A stretch of DNA of 64,000 nucleotides from Acidithiobacillus ferrianus (GTDB lineage: Bacteria; Pseudomonadota; Gammaproteobacteria; Acidithiobacillales; Acidithiobacillaceae), in the NCBI RefSeq assembly GCF_010378095.1, contig NZ_WNJL01000030.1, positions 263,413 to 327,412 of the forward strand, written 5' to 3'. The position numbers were made by a program, and so were the translations under genes. Shown one piece after another: positions 17,661 through 28,261 of the stretch; the first letter of the stretch is position 1, and each line of letters opens with the position of its first letter. The notes beneath the pieces are model-generated. The model was not told where the DNA came from. It was given only the letters and a program-made list of their open reading frames with translations, and did no database searches.

Positions 17661-17692
17661 AAGGCTAGGGCATGTAATGTGCCCTGGCCTTT
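17661..17692 (+). terminator. Intrinsic terminator of the rus operon
   Basis: Long stem AAGGCTAGGGCA / TGCCCTGGCCTT (12 bp, one G-U pair) with an ~8-nt loop, 66 bp after the rus stop, with a modest T-rich tail (TTTATTG). Confidence 0.8.
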
Positions 17693-18004
17693 ATTGATCG
17701 ATCCTCGTAGTGAAAAGCCGTCTTGCAGATCCAGGAGTAGAGTGTGGTATTTTCAGTTTGCTGTCTTTTGTTGCGCCAAGTTATTTTTAGCGGTTCCCAT
17801 CTATCATTTGTTGAGGTCGTCAGCGTGATAGCGTGGAATGGTTAGCATGCATGTCCGTCATATATATGATACTTAGGAGTGGATGCTACAGATACATCCA
17901 TTCATAGGAGAGCATAGCTACATTAGCTGACCTATTGTGAAAATATTATGGTTGAAATGCAGATATAATGATGATTATGCGGCGGCTTAAAAGGGTGGTG
18001 TAAT
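17693..18004. other. Intergenic region, probable ctaA promoter
   Basis: About 310 bp between the rus terminator and ctaA. AT-rich sequence with candidate -10 words (TATAAT at about 17963). No gene seen. Confidence 0.4.
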
Positions 18005-18961
18005 TTGCGGGGTAATATTAAACGACAACTAGGGGGAAGCCCTACCACAATAGGTGAGGAAACTCATCTCCCGCATGCCGTAGAAGGAGATTTGACGACG
18101 ACGGTGCGGGTCATTGGCTGGTTGATTACCGGGATGCTCCTGGCAGCGTTGGTGGCGGGGTTGTGGCGCGGCTTCACCAGTCATCGAGGTCTGGTGCTTA
18201 ACCTTGTTAACGGTCTCGAAACCAGCGAAGTCGGTTTTGCCATCATCCTGATTCTTCTGGGTAGTATCGTTGAGGGGTTCGGTTATGGTTTATCCCTCGG
18301 CACTCGCTGGCCCTATACCCGCAACATTGTTGTGCTGATGGCGCGTGGTGATCCCGAAGCAGCTCATCGTCTGGTGGCGACTTTGGTTGGTCTGGTGGCC
18401 CTGGCGTTGGTGATTTTGTCTCCCAATGTCACCACCATCAGTGGTTTGTCACTGATCGTGGTGACTGCGCTGTTTGGTATGGGAACCTTGTATGTGCTCG
18501 CTGGCCGGGCCCCCGCTTTTGTGCATGGCACTCACGGCTTGTTGGCTTACGGCGTTTTTCTCGTCTATCTAACGAGCCTTGTCTATCCAGGCCTCAGTTT
18601 TTGGACTTATCTCGGTGCCATAGGCGCGCTACACGCCTTGTTGCTTGCGGTTTTTCTCGGGGGTATGACCACGGGCCAGCGCGGTTTCGGTACCGCCATC
18701 GAGCCCTTTGTTAGGCCGCGGAAGGGTTCTCAGTGGACTATCGTCGCCCACGTCAGTGCGGCCCTATTACTGGTTGCCACTCTTGGTTGGATGATGCCTG
18801 CTTATCCTGTTGCATTCTTTCTTGCGGTGACTCAGGTCGCGGTTGGTTTTCTGCTCTTCCATGCGGTCAACCTCAAACCCAAGGACCCTGGCATTTTGGT
18901 AGCGTTTCACCAGTTTATGGTTTTGCTCATGTGTCTCGCCATTGTTTTGCGATGGCGTTGA
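18005..18961 (+). CDS. ctaA: Heme A synthase (CtaA/COX15-like)
   Basis: 318 residues from a TTG start, with GGGTGGTG upstream; an internal start is possible. Eight hydrophobic helices. Conserved heme-ligand histidines appear in AAHRLVATLVG, HGTHGLLAYG, WTIVAHVSAAL and AFHQFMVLL. It oxidises heme O to heme A for the aa3 oxidase. The stop overlaps the possible ctaB start, so the genes are translationally coupled. Confidence 0.85.
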   Translation: MRGNIKRQLGGSPTTIGEETHLPHAVEGDLTTTVRVIGWLITGMLLAALVAGLWRGFTSHRGLVLNLVNGLETSEVGFAIILILLGSIVEGFGYGLSLGTRWPYTRNIVVLMARGDPEAAHRLVATLVGLVALALVILSPNVTTISGLSLIVVTALFGMGTLYVLAGRAPAFVHGTHGLLAYGVFLVYLTSLVYPGLSFWTYLGAIGALHALLLAVFLGGMTTGQRGFGTAIEPFVRPRKGSQWTIVAHVSAALLLVATLGWMMPAYPVAFFLAVTQVAVGFLLFHAVNLKPKDPGILVAFHQFMVLLMCLAIVLRWR

Positions 18962-18975
18962 ATGAGGTTTTGGCT

Positions 18976-19920
18976 ATGTTGAAAGAAGGGATAAGCTCTG
19001 GTGGTGTTGGTGATGCTTCCGGGCGGCGGATGCGGTGGTCGCTGTTGCGTGATCTGTGGGTGTTGGCCAAGGCCCGGGTGGTTTCATTGCTGGTGTTTAC
19101 GGCTGCGGTGGGGGAGATTCTTGCTCCCGACGCGCTGGTGCACTGGGAGTCTGCGGTGGCGGGGTTGTTGGGGATTGCGCTGGCGGGAGGGGCGGGCGGG
19201 GTTTTGAATCAGATCGTCGAGCCTGTTTTGGACCAGCACATGCGCCGCACTCTTCACCGGCCGCTGGCCGAGGGCCGCATCAGTCGTGGTGGCGCCATTG
19301 TGTATGCGGGTGTTCTGATGCTGGCGGCCATGGTGATTCTGGCCTGGGGCACGAATCCGCTGACCTTGGGGCTGACGCTGGTTGGCACGGTTGGCTACGG
19401 GGTGGTGTACACGCTGTATCTCAAGCCCAGCACGCCCTGGAACATTGTCTGGGGGGGTCTTGCGGGGGCCTTGCCGCCGTTGATTGGGTGGACTGCGATC
19501 ACCGGGAGTGTGTCTGCTCTTCCACTGGTGTTGGTTTTGCTGATTTTTGTCTGGACGCCGGCGCACTTTTGGCCGTTGGCCATTTGTTGCCGGGAAGACT
19601 ACGCTCAGGCCTGTATTCCCATGTTGCCGGTCACCCACGGGGTGGATCGCACCCGCCAGGAAGTGCTGCGCTACGCCGTTCTGACCTGGCTGGTCAGTCT
19701 GGCGCCGGTTTTGCTGACCGGCGACTGGGTGTATGGTGGGATTGCGGGCATTTCCGGGGCCTGGTTTGTCGGCATGGCCTTGCGTCTCAAAGGGTTGCCG
19801 GAAGGCCAGGAGATGGACCGGTATGCCCGGCGGATGTTTGCCTACTCCATTTCCTATCTGTTTCTGTTGTTTACCGCCCTGATTCTGGGCAAGTTGGTGA
19901 TGGGTTATGGCTTCTTCTGA
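18976..19920 (+). CDS. ctaB: Protoheme IX farnesyltransferase (heme O synthase)
   Basis: UbiA-type prenyltransferase of about 314 residues. The Asp-rich site reads NQIVEPVLDQHMRRTLHRPLA, close to the family pattern NxxxDxxMxRTxxRP, and the later motif VWTPAHFWPLA and YAQACIPMLPV are typical of CtaB. Nine hydrophobic helices. The start is 18976 (GAGG upstream) or 18952, which overlaps the ctaA stop. It adds the farnesyl group to heme B, upstream of CtaA in the pathway. Confidence 0.93.
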   Translation: MLKEGISSGGVGDASGRRMRWSLLRDLWVLAKARVVSLLVFTAAVGEILAPDALVHWESAVAGLLGIALAGGAGGVLNQIVEPVLDQHMRRTLHRPLAEGRISRGGAIVYAGVLMLAAMVILAWGTNPLTLGLTLVGTVGYGVVYTLYLKPSTPWNIVWGGLAGALPPLIGWTAITGSVSALPLVLVLLIFVWTPAHFWPLAICCREDYAQACIPMLPVTHGVDRTRQEVLRYAVLTWLVSLAPVLLTGDWVYGGIAGISGAWFVGMALRLKGLPEGQEMDRYARRMFAYSISYLFLLFTALILGKLVMGYGFF

Positions 19921-21166
19921 GAGCGCGGAGGCCACCAGGGCCCCCGATCGTGGCAATGGTTCATCCATGAGTCCGCTCGAGCGGCGGGCGGTCAGTGGCC
20001 TCAGTTTTATCTACGTGGCGCGGATGCTTGGTCTTTTCATGCTGATGCCGGTGCTGGCGTTGGAGAATGACCAGCTTCGCTACAGCACGCCCCTGCTGCT
20101 GGGTCTTGCCGTTGGCATTTACGGACTGGCCCAGGCGCTGCTGCAGTTTCCCTTCGGTGTCGCGTCGGACCGTTTCGGGCGCAAGCGGGTGCTGGTTTTT
20201 GGTCTGCTGATCTTTGTGCTGGGGTCCCTGTTGGGAGCCGTCAGCCACAACATCTGGGGTGTTATTCTCGCGCGGCTGCTGCAGGGCGGTGGTGCTGTGT
20301 CCTCGGTACTGCTGGCCACCGCTGGCGATCTCACCGGGGAACGGCATCGCACCAAGGCCATGGCGGCCATCGGCGGCAGCATTGCCATTGCCTACGTCCT
20401 GGGGGTTGCCTTGGGTCCGGTTTTCTATGGTTTCTCGGGTTTGACCGGTGTGTTTCTGGCGGCGGCGGGTCTGGGCATCCTGGCGCTGCTGCCGTTGTGG
20501 AAGCTCATTCCCCCGATCCCCCGCAACGCGCAGACCCGCATGGGCAGCTGGCGTGACGCCCTGCGGATTTTCGGGTACCCGCCGGTGCTGACCGCCAGTG
20601 TGGGCATTTTCATTTTGCAGATGGTGTTGGGGGCGAGCTTTGTGGTGCTTTCGCCGGAGCTGGTCAAGGCCATGCATCTTCCGGATGCGGCTGTTTGGGA
20701 GGTTTATCTGCCGGTGATGCTGCTTTCGGTGGCGGCCATGGTTTACCCGGTGATGTATGCGGAGAAGCACAAGCGGCACGGCCGGATGCTGGCCTTGAGT
20801 GGTCTGGCGATTGCTGGGGGGGCGCTGATCATGGGGATGCTCTCCGGGCGGTTTTGGCCGGTGGCGGTTGGCGCGGTGATTTTTTTTACCGGCTACAATA
20901 TGGCTTCCGCCATTTTGCCGTCGATGATGAGTCGCAGCACCACGCCGGAGCAGCGTGGTGCGGCCAGTGGAGTGTACTCGCTGATGCAGTTCATCGGGAT
21001 TTTTGTGGGTGGTGTGGTAGGGGGTTGGGGGTTGGGGATAGCGGGAGAACGCGGTGTGTTTTATCTCCTCGCCGCCGTCGGTCTCCTGCTCGCCCTGCAC
21101 AGCTGGAGCGGAAAACGCATGACCCCCCTGCTGGAACCAGAGGCCCGGGATAACCAGCGGGGATGA
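19907..21166 (+). CDS. ctaT: Major facilitator superfamily transporter, CtaT-like
   Basis: 419 residues, 12 hydrophobic helices. MFS loop 2-3 motif is seen as GVASDRFGRKRVLVFG (residues ~82-97), and AARLLQGGGA-type region in LARLLQGGGAVSSVLLA. The start at 19907 overlaps ctaB by 14 bp; ATG 19967 is an alternative. In A. ferrooxidans the third gene of this cluster (ctaT) encodes an MFS protein thought to help oxidase biogenesis, perhaps in copper handling. That role is inferred from the cluster. Confidence 0.8.
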   Translation: MASSESAEATRAPDRGNGSSMSPLERRAVSGLSFIYVARMLGLFMLMPVLALENDQLRYSTPLLLGLAVGIYGLAQALLQFPFGVASDRFGRKRVLVFGLLIFVLGSLLGAVSHNIWGVILARLLQGGGAVSSVLLATAGDLTGERHRTKAMAAIGGSIAIAYVLGVALGPVFYGFSGLTGVFLAAAGLGILALLPLWKLIPPIPRNAQTRMGSWRDALRIFGYPPVLTASVGIFILQMVLGASFVVLSPELVKAMHLPDAAVWEVYLPVMLLSVAAMVYPVMYAEKHKRHGRMLALSGLAIAGGALIMGMLSGRFWPVAVGAVIFFTGYNMASAILPSMMSRSTTPEQRGAASGVYSLMQFIGIFVGGVVGGWGLGIAGERGVFYLLAAVGLLLALHSWSGKRMTPLLEPEARDNQRG

Positions 21167-21223
21167 TTCTCGCAAAAACCCAGACATACGGATGATGCGG
21201 TGTGTTTCCTGTGTGTGAAGTTT

Positions 21224-22054
21224 TTACCCGCCGACCAAGAGAGCCAGCACGCCAAAAGCGATGCAGTAGATACCGAAGGGCCGTAGTGCCTTGACTTCGT
21301 GCTGGTGGAAATAGTGCATCAGGAACCAGACGGAAGTCCAGGCGCAGAGTCCCGACAGCAGGCCGCCCAGAAATATGGTGCCTAGCAATCCGGACGGCAA
21401 TTGGGTGTGAAAGAGCTTGGGTACTTCCAGTAGTCCCGCCGCCGCAATAATGGGCGTGGCGAGCAAAAAGGAGAACTTTGCGGAGTTTTCATAATCCAGC
21501 CCTACGCCGATACCAGCCACCAGGGTCGCGCCGGAGCGCGAAAAACCGGGAATCAAGGCGAGGGATTGGGCGAATCCTATGCCAATAGCGCGTGTCCAAC
21601 TGAGATTCTCCAGTGAATGGCTGGGTTGCCGCGCGCGTAAGCGATCACCCCAAATGAGCATGACGCCGTTCATCATCAGTGCAACCGCTGCAAAGGTGAA
21701 ACCGCCGAATAGATCCTTGATTTTGTGGGCAAGGGCAAGGCCCAGTAAACCGGCAGGAATGGAAGCGATGAAAAGGATCCATAACAGCCGCGACTGGGGA
21801 TTCTCGAGCCCTCCTCGCGCACGTATGAAACCACCCAGCAGCGCGACCCAGTCGCGCCAAAAGAACAAGAGCAGCGCCGCGGCGGTAGCGAGATGGAGCA
21901 CGACCACGAAGGGTAAAAACCATTCCGCGTCCCGGTTTATGGGCCAGTGCAGCAGTGCGGGCACCAGGATGATATGCCCAAGACTGGAGATGGGGAATAA
22001 TTCTGTCACACCTTGCAGCATGGCCAGGAAGAGCAGGTAAATGTGGTGTGCCAA
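21224..22054 (-). CDS. uppP: Undecaprenyl-diphosphatase UppP/BacA
   Basis: 276 residues with eight hydrophobic helices. The two signature sites are present: QGVTELFPISSLGH (residues ~14-27) and GFSRSGATL with the catalytic Arg/Ser (~169-177). It recycles undecaprenyl diphosphate to the monophosphate for cell-wall synthesis in the inner membrane. Last gene of the carA-carB-greA-uppP run, convergent with ctaT. Confidence 0.95.
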   Translation of the reverse strand: MAHHIYLLFLAMLQGVTELFPISSLGHIILVPALLHWPINRDAEWFLPFVVVLHLATAAALLLFFWRDWVALLGGFIRARGGLENPQSRLLWILFIASIPAGLLGLALAHKIKDLFGGFTFAAVALMMNGVMLIWGDRLRARQPSHSLENLSWTRAIGIGFAQSLALIPGFSRSGATLVAGIGVGLDYENSAKFSFLLATPIIAAAGLLEVPKLFHTQLPSGLLGTIFLGGLLSGLCAWTSVWFLMHYFHQHEVKALRPFGIYCIAFGVLALLVGG

Positions 22055-22144
22055 GGTTTTTCCTTGTGTGGCTAGACAACACAGTAAAGGGAATGGATCG
22101 TGGGACTCCCGAGACCGGCTTTGAAACAGCGATGAGGGAATACC

Positions 22145-22621
22145 CTATTCATAGCGCACGGCGAGAATGGTGTACTCTCGGGTCCCGCCGGGGGCGCGCA
22201 CTTCGATGAGATCACCTTCGTGTTTGCCGATGAGTGCGCGCGCGATGGGGGAACTGATGGATATTTTATTTTCCTTGAGATCGGCCTCGGCATCGCCCAC
22301 GATTTGGTAGGTGACCTCGTTGCCTTCCGCATCTTCCAGTTCCACGGTGGCCGCAAAAACAATTTTACCGCCGGTATGCAGGGTTTTGGGGTCGATGACC
22401 TGCGCACGGGCCAGATGATCCTCTATTTCGCGAATACGTCCCTCGATAAAGGCCTGTTGCTCTTTGGCGGCGTCATATTCAGCATTTTCCGAGAGATCAC
22501 CTTTGGCGCGCGCCTCGGCGATGGCTTCAATCACGGCGGGTCTGTCCACGGATTTGAGACGATGCAATTCATCGCGCAGGCGCTGGGCACCAATAACGGT
22601 CATGGGAACTTTGTCAGTCAT
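22145..22621 (-). CDS. greA: Transcription elongation factor GreA
   Basis: 158 residues. N-terminal coiled coil contains [18 protein letters not shown], with the acidic tip in [20 protein letters not shown]. The C-terminal FKBP-like part contains [19 protein letters not shown] and [13 protein letters not shown]. It stimulates cleavage of backtracked RNA in RNA polymerase. It starts 3 bp after carB. Confidence 0.96.
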   Translation of the reverse strand: MTDKVPMTVIGAQRLRDELHRLKSVDRPAVIEAIAEARAKGDLSENAEYDAAKEQQAFIEGRIREIEDHLARAQVIDPKTLHTGGKIVFAATVELEDAEGNEVTYQIVGDAEADLKENKISISSPIARALIGKHEGDLIEVRAPGGTREYTILAVRYE

Positions 22622-22623
22622 AT

Positions 22624-25600
22624 CTACCTCGTCGTGCTGGTGTTTTTTTGATTCAAGTCCTGGAGCCGGAGCACGCTACGTTCCTCCGTCATCAATGCTT
22701 GAATGGCGGCGGCGCCCGCGATAGCGCCCGCCAGGGTGGTATAGTAGGTCAAGCCCATCTGCAGCGCCGCGCGGCGGATGCTGAAAGAATCCCGCACGGA
22801 CTGGCGTTCGTCCACGGTGTTGATGATGATTTGCACCTTGCCATTCTTGATCGCATCGACGATGTGAGGACGCCCTTCGGTCACCTTGTTGACCGCGGCG
22901 ACTTCCAGCCCTTCCCGCTGTAGAAAAGCGGCGGTACCTTTGGTGGCGATCAGCTTGAAACCGAGTTCGGACAGCATGCGTGCCACTGGACTGAGCCCTT
23001 TTTTATCCGCGTCGCGAACGCTGAGGAAGGCGGTGCCGGAGCGCGGGAAGTGTTCACCCGCGCCAATTTGTGCCTTGAGAAAGGCTTCGCCGAAACTGGC
23101 GCCGATGCCCATCACTTCGCCAGTGGACTTCATCTCCGGACCCAACAGCACGTCCACGCCGGGAAATTTGATAAAGGGGAAGACGGCTTCCTTGACACTG
23201 AAATGGGACGGATTGGGAATCTGCGGAATGCCCTGTGCTGCGAGTGACTTTCCGGTCATGCAGCGGGAGGCGATCTTGGCCAGAGGCCAGCCCGTAGCCT
23301 TGGAGACGAACGGCACGGTCCGTGAGGCGCGCGGGTTCACCTCCAGCACATAGATGCGCTCTTCCTGGACGGCGAACTGACAGTTCATCAGGCCTACCAC
23401 GCCGAGCGCCAGGGCCAGCTCCACGGTCTGCCGCCGAAGTTCGTCCTGAATGGCAGGGGACAGGGAGTAGGGCGGCAGACAACAGGCGGAGTCGCCACTG
23501 TGAACACCCGCCTGTTCGATATGCTCCATAATTCCGGCCACGATCACCTGCCGCTCGCCATCGGCAACCGCGTCGATATCCACCTCCAAGGCGTCATTCA
23601 GGAAGCGATCGAGGAGAATGGGCTGGTCATTGGAGATACGCACCGCCTCCACCATGTAGCATTCCAGATCATCTTCTCCGTAAACGATACGCATGGCGCG
23701 CCCGCCCAGTACATAAGATGGACGCACCACCAGCGGATATCCTAGTTCGCGGGCCTTGCTCAGGGCCTCCGGGGCACTCCGCGCAATGGCGTTTTCCGGC
23801 TGCCGCAAGTGCAGACGCTGCAGGAGTTGCTGGAAACGTTCACGGTCCTCGGCCAGATCAATGGAATCCGGCGTGGTGCCGATGATGGGTACACCGGCGG
23901 CTTCCAGATCGTTGGCGAGCTTTAGCGGTGTCTGACCACCGAATTGGACGATCACGCCCCGGGGTTTTTCGACCGCGACGATTTCGAGAACATCTTCCAG
24001 GGTGAGCGGTTCAAAATAGAGACGATCCGAGGTGTCATAGTCGGTGGACACGGTCTCCGGATTGCAGTTGACCATGATGGTTTCAAAACCATCTTCGCGC
24101 AGGGCCATGGCCGCGTGCACGCAACAATAGTCAAATTCGATGCCCTGCCCGATCCGGTTGGGACCACCGCCGAGAATCATGATCTTGGGTTTATCACTGG
24201 GCTCCGCTTCGCACTCCATTTCATACGTGGAATAGAGGTAGGGCGTGAGCGAGCGGAACTCGGCGGCACAAGTGTCCACCCGTTTGTAGACCGGGCGAAT
24301 ACCCAGCTTTTGGCGATGTTCCCGCAGGAACTGCTCGCGGCACCCCAGCAACCGGGCAAGACGACGATCCGAGAAACCCATGCCTTTGAGTGCGTGGAGC
24401 CGGGCGCTGTCGAGTGTCGCCAGCGGGAGGCCGCGCAGCCCCTCCTCCGTTTGGACGATTTCGAAAATTTGCTCCAGGAACCAGGGGTCGATGCGGGTGA
24501 TTCGTTGCAGACTGTTCTGGTCCCAGCCGCGCCGTATGGCATCTGCCAAATACCAGAGGCGATCGGAACCGGGAACCCTCAACTCCTGTTCCAGCTTGCG
24601 CAGGGTGTCCGGATCGTTGCCGATGAGTTTCTCATCCAGGCCGTCCACACCTGTCTCCAGACCGCGCAACGCCTTTTGCAGCGATTCCTGAAAGCTGCGG
24701 CCAATGGCCATCACCTCCCCCACCGACTTCATCTGGGTGGTCAGATGGGCGTCGGCCTCCGGGAATTTCTCGAAGGCGAAACGGGGGATTTTGGTGACCA
24801 CATAGTCGATGGTCGGTTCGAAACTCGCCGGTGTCGCCTGGGTGATGTCATTGCGCAGTTCATCCAAGGTATAACCCAGCGCGAGTTTGGCGGCGATTTT
24901 GGCAATAGGAAAACCCGTAGCCTTGGAAGCCAGCGCCGAGGAGCGCGATACCCGTGGATTCATCTCGATGACGATCAGTCGCCCATCTTCGGGATTGACA
25001 GCGAACTGCACATTGGAGCCGCCGGTATCCACCCCGATACGGCGCAGGACGGCGATGGAGGCGTCGCGCATGCGTTGGTATTCACGATCGGTGAGGGTCT
25101 GGGCAGGGGCCACGGTGATGGAGTCCCCGGTGTGGATGCCCATGGGATCGAAATTTTCGATGGAGCAGACGATGATGCAGTTATCGGCCCGGTCGCGGAC
25201 CACTTCCATCTCGAACTCCTTCCAGCCGATGATGGATTCTTCGATGAGGATCTCGTGCGTAGGACTGGCGTCCAGGCCGCGAGAGGCAATGTCCTCAAAT
25301 TCTTCACGATTATAGGCAATGCCGCCGCCGGTGCCGCCCAGCGTGAAGGAGGGCCGGATGATGACCGGGAAGCCGATATCTTCCGCGATCTGACGCGCGC
25401 CTTCCATGTCGTGACCAAAAGCGGAGCGCGCCACTTCCAGGCCGATCTCCTCCATGGCTTTTTTGAACAGGCCGCGATCTTCGGCTTCCCGGATGGCCTT
25501 TACGGAGGCACCGATCAGTCTGACACCATATTGCTCCAGTATCCCTTCCCGGTGCAGATCCAGGGCGCAGTTCAACGCGGTTTGGCCGCCCATGGTGGGG

Positions 25601-25860
25601 AGGATCGCGTCGGGACGCTCCATGGCGATGATACGCGCGACCGTTTGCCACTCGACAGGCTCGACATAGGTGGCATCCGCCATCTGCGCATCGGTCATGA
25701 TCGTGGCCGGATTGGAGTTGACCAGAATGACACGGCAACCCTCTTCCCGCAGGGCCTTGCAGGCCTGCACGCCAGAGTAATCGAATTCGCAGGCCTGGCC
25801 GATGATGATGGGCCCGGCGCCGATGAGGAGGACGCTTTTGATCTCCTGATGTTTAGGCAT
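22624..25860 (-). CDS. carB: Carbamoyl-phosphate synthase large subunit
   Basis: 1078 residues from ATG 25860 ([14 protein letters not shown]), chosen over a longer in-frame ATG at 25890 because it overlaps the carA stop. Full domain set: two ATP-grasp halves ([17 protein letters not shown] and [16 protein letters not shown] mark their starts), oligomerisation domain and C-terminal MGS-like allosteric domain. It makes carbamoyl phosphate for pyrimidines and arginine. Confidence 0.97.
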   Translation of the reverse strand: MPKHQEIKSVLLIGAGPIIIGQACEFDYSGVQACKALREEGCRVILVNSNPATIMTDAQMADATYVEPVEWQTVARIIAMERPDAILPTMGGQTALNCALDLHREGILEQYGVRLIGASVKAIREAEDRGLFKKAMEEIGLEVARSAFGHDMEGARQIAEDIGFPVIIRPSFTLGGTGGGIAYNREEFEDIASRGLDASPTHEILIEESIIGWKEFEMEVVRDRADNCIIVCSIENFDPMGIHTGDSITVAPAQTLTDREYQRMRDASIAVLRRIGVDTGGSNVQFAVNPEDGRLIVIEMNPRVSRSSALASKATGFPIAKIAAKLALGYTLDELRNDITQATPASFEPTIDYVVTKIPRFAFEKFPEADAHLTTQMKSVGEVMAIGRSFQESLQKALRGLETGVDGLDEKLIGNDPDTLRKLEQELRVPGSDRLWYLADAIRRGWDQNSLQRITRIDPWFLEQIFEIVQTEEGLRGLPLATLDSARLHALKGMGFSDRRLARLLGCREQFLREHRQKLGIRPVYKRVDTCAAEFRSLTPYLYSTYEMECEAEPSDKPKIMILGGGPNRIGQGIEFDYCCVHAAMALREDGFETIMVNCNPETVSTDYDTSDRLYFEPLTLEDVLEIVAVEKPRGVIVQFGGQTPLKLANDLEAAGVPIIGTTPDSIDLAEDRERFQQLLQRLHLRQPENAIARSAPEALSKARELGYPLVVRPSYVLGGRAMRIVYGEDDLECYMVEAVRISNDQPILLDRFLNDALEVDIDAVADGERQVIVAGIMEHIEQAGVHSGDSACCLPPYSLSPAIQDELRRQTVELALALGVVGLMNCQFAVQEERIYVLEVNPRASRTVPFVSKATGWPLAKIASRCMTGKSLAAQGIPQIPNPSHFSVKEAVFPFIKFPGVDVLLGPEMKSTGEVMGIGASFGEAFLKAQIGAGEHFPRSGTAFLSVRDADKKGLSPVARMLSELGFKLIATKGTAAFLQREGLEVAAVNKVTEGRPHIVDAIKNGKVQIIINTVDERQSVRDSFSIRRAALQMGLTYYTTLAGAIAGAAAIQALMTEERSVLRLQDLNQKNTSTTR

Positions 25861-26998
25861 GCCGGCGCTCTCTGTGCCGATGCATGGCATGCGTGAAGTC
25901 GTCGAAAATCACGCCGGCATCATGGGGGCCGGGTCCGGCTTCGGGATGCCCCTGAAAGGAAAAGACTGGCAGATCGCGATGCGCCATGCCTTGCAAGCTC
26001 CCGTCAAACAAAGAGATATGTGTTGTGGTCAGGCAAGCCGGCAGGGTGTCCACATCCACCGCAAAACCGTGATTCTGGCTAGTGATCAGTACCCGGCCGC
26101 TACGCAGGTCTTTGACCGGATGGTTGGCGCCGTGGTGCCCAAACTTCATTTTGATCGTTTTGGCGCCCAGGGCCAATCCGAGTAATTGATGTCCGAGACA
26201 GAGCCCGAAAATGGGTATGTCCGCTGCAATGATTTGCCGCATGGCCTCCTGAGCGTAGTCGAGCACGGCGGGATCGCCAGGGCCGTTGGAGAAGAGTACG
26301 CCGTCTGGCCGCAGGTCAGCGACTTCGGCGGCTGTGGTGCGAGGCGGAACGACCGTGACCCGGCAGGCGCGATCGGTCAGCAGCCGCAGGATGTTTCGTT
26401 TGCTGCCAAAATCATAAACCACGACATGACGCAGGGCTGCCTGGACGGTGGCTTGCGCGCGATAACCCTGATCCGGGGCGCCGCTGGCGAGATCCCAGGT
26501 GTATGCCTCCCGGCAAACCACATCTTGTACCAGGTCGCGACCGGGAAGATCCGGGCAGGCGCGCGCCGCGCTTAGTGCCGTGTCGTCGCTGATCTCAGCT
26601 CCGGTGAGGACGGCGGCATTTTGAGCGCCGCTATCCCGCAGCCGGCGCGTCAGGGCGCGGGTATCAATTCCGGCGATACCGGGAATCTGATGTGTTTGCA
26701 AGAAGGTGGGCAAGTCTTGCGTGCTGCGCCAACTGCTGGGCGTGCGCGGCAGATTGCGCACGACCAAGGCAGAGCAAAATATTTTCGCGCCTTCCATATC
26801 TTCCGCGTTGACGCCGGTGTTGCCGATATGTGGATAAGTCAACGTCACAATCTGCCCTCGATAGGAAGGGTCAGAAAGAATCTCCTGGTAACCGCTCATG
26901 GCCGTGTTGAAACAAATCTCACCCACGGCCAATCCTGCGGCGCCAAAGCCTTTACCGCGAAAAATGCTGCCGTCTGCTAATGCCAGAACCGCCTGCAC
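25853..26998 (-). CDS. carA: Carbamoyl-phosphate synthase small (glutaminase) subunit
   Basis: 381 residues. GTG start at 26998 with GAGGTGAGG upstream. The class I glutaminase site is clear: [14 protein letters not shown] with the catalytic Cys and the later His in [13 protein letters not shown]. It delivers ammonia from glutamine to CarB. The stop (TAA) overlaps the carB start. Its leader contains a terminator-like hairpin (27027-27052). Confidence 0.97.
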   Translation of the reverse strand: MQAVLALADGSIFRGKGFGAAGLAVGEICFNTAMSGYQEILSDPSYRGQIVTLTYPHIGNTGVNAEDMEGAKIFCSALVVRNLPRTPSSWRSTQDLPTFLQTHQIPGIAGIDTRALTRRLRDSGAQNAAVLTGAEISDDTALSAARACPDLPGRDLVQDVVCREAYTWDLASGAPDQGYRAQATVQAALRHVVVYDFGSKRNILRLLTDRACRVTVVPPRTTAAEVADLRPDGVLFSNGPGDPAVLDYAQEAMRQIIAADIPIFGLCLGHQLLGLALGAKTIKMKFGHHGANHPVKDLRSGRVLITSQNHGFAVDVDTLPACLTTTHISLFDGSLQGMAHRDLPVFSFQGHPEAGPGPHDAGVIFDDFTHAMHRHRERRHA

Positions 26999-27026
26999 AC
27001 CTCACCTCGCCAACCAAAGAGGATGC

Positions 27027-27052
27027 AAAAAAAAGGGAGGGGGTCCCCTCCC
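27027..27052 (-). terminator. Terminator-like hairpin in the carA leader (possible attenuator)
   Basis: Read on the minus strand: 7-bp stem GGGAGGG / CCCTCCC with loop GACC, followed by T8. It lies 28 bp before the carA start and directly after the predicted promoter (-10 at 27068-27073), so the hairpin starts about ten bases into the transcript. No other minus-strand gene lies upstream that it could terminate. Attenuation is an inference. Confidence 0.75.
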
Positions 27053-27067
27053 GCGTAGATATCATCT

Positions 27068-27097
27068 ATTCTAGGGGCCGGAAGGGGGAGTGGTCAA
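27068..27097 (-). promoter_or_regulatory. Predicted sigma70 promoter of the car operon
   Basis: Minus-strand TTGACC (27092-27097) and TAGAAT (27068-27073), spaced 18 bp, both close to consensus. The start point would be near 27060, just ahead of the terminator-like hairpin. Confidence 0.65.
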
Positions 27098-27281
27098 CGC
27101 ATGATCAAGCGATTGCGCAATGAACGGGATGCTTGGCGGCGCGTGTGCGATGTGCTGCCTGTGTCCTGAGCGCGTGTTTGCGTTATCCGGTGGCCGCATG
27201 TCGATCACCCTTGGACTTATTTTGTGGCAATGGTAGCTAAAAATGAATATTTCATTTCGGAGCCGAGTGAAGGAGTCTCTT

Positions 27282-27860
27282 ATGTGCGGGATGCGATGGT
27301 CAGTATGGGTCGTCGGAGGGGTATGGGTATTGACTGGCTGCGCTACCAACAATGGTATGGCACCGCAGACTCAAGGCATGGTAAGCCGGTACCCGGCGCT
27401 CGCTTCCGCCCCGACTCCGTCGTTACCCGAACGTAGAGCGCCCGTTGCCGGGTCACAGGTTTCGCCTTCAGCCGCGCCGGGCGCTCCGTCAGCGGCGCAG
27501 AATCCCAGCGGCGCCAAAACGTCGTTTTTCGGTGAATGGCAGGCGGACATGACTAAGGCACGTCAGGGCAGCGCCCGGTGCGCGGCCATGTCGTCCACTG
27601 CCCAGCCAAACTGCTGGCGGGGGGTTTCGATCTGGGCGCGGAAGCGGGCGGATCGTTATCAGGCCCTCAGTACTCAGGCCACGGGTGTACGGGCTCAGCG
27701 GATGCGGTCAGCCGCGAAGTTTTTTGGGGTGACCAGCGAATGGGCTAGCGCTTGCGGCGCCTTGACCGCGCAGCAATGCGCGGAATCCCCGCTGATTGGC
27801 AAGATGCAGGAGTGGAAAGCGTCCGTGGATACTCCGGGGGCTGCGGCACCCACGCCATAG
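27282..27860 (+). CDS. Hypothetical lipoprotein
   Basis: 192 residues from ATG 27282, chosen for the AAGGAG ribosome binding site. Signal with lipobox VLTGC (Cys at residue 19), then a Pro/Ala/Ser-rich linker, then a compact C-terminal part with Cys pairs (SARCAAM, PNCWRG, ACGALTAQQCAES), likely disulfide-bonded. No family recognised. It lies between the car operon and the left end of the integrated element. Confidence 0.6.
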   Translation: MCGMRWSVWVVGGVWVLTGCATNNGMAPQTQGMVSRYPALASAPTPSLPERRAPVAGSQVSPSAAPGAPSAAQNPSGAKTSFFGEWQADMTKARQGSARCAAMSSTAQPNCWRGVSIWARKRADRYQALSTQATGVRAQRMRSAAKFFGVTSEWASACGALTAQQCAESPLIGKMQEWKASVDTPGAAAPTP

Positions 27861-28040
27861 GAGCGATCTGGGGAACCATTTCAGCGCAGAAATGGCCTGG
27901 CGTGGGAGAAGTGGAGCATTCCCAGGGCACGCACCCCTTGATCGAGACACCCGCTTTTCACTAGTCTTTGGCCGGATGGGATTCGGCAGGAGTGGGACGG
28001 AAAAAGACTCGAAAAACCACCTTACGTCTTAATTTAAAAT

Positions 28041-28095
28041 TTAATTGGTCGGGGCGATAGGATTCGAACCTACGACATCCTGCTCCCAAAGCAGG
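28041..28095. repeat. attL: displaced tRNA-Pro 3' end
   Basis: Copy of the tRNA-Pro segment from anticodon stem to CCA. It differs from the right copy only at 28058 and 28074. These two bases pair with each other in the T stem (a C-G pair becomes a T-A pair), so the change is compensatory and the copy came from a functional tRNA. Confidence 0.9.
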
Positions 28096-28208
28096 AAATA
28101 TGCGGTTTTATGGGGTCCGATGCTGTTTTTCTGCAACAATGGTATCTATAAAAAACAGGTACTTGTCGTTTACAGTGGTTCTATGCCGTCCTATACTGTC
28201 TCTGTCCA

Positions 28209-28233
28209 AGTGTAACCGGTAGTGTAACCGGTA
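28209..28233 (+). repeat. Left arm-type integrase site (tandem 12-mer)
   Basis: Two tandem copies of AGTGTAACCGGT plus one base, 28 bp before the integrase start. The same 25 bp occur at 38875-38899 near the other end. Spacing and location fit arm-type binding sites of a lambda/P4-type integrase. Confidence 0.75.
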
Positions 28234-28261
28234 AAGCTGAACCGATACTCAGGAGGGCGAC

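Noticed and set aside
23944..25896. 650-residue plus-strand open frame opposite carB
   Set aside because: It is the antisense shadow of carB, which has full domain conservation; no ribosome binding site.
27071..27352. Leader-peptide-like frame ending just before the carA hairpin
   Set aside because: The predicted promoter lies inside this frame, so it would not be in the car mRNA.
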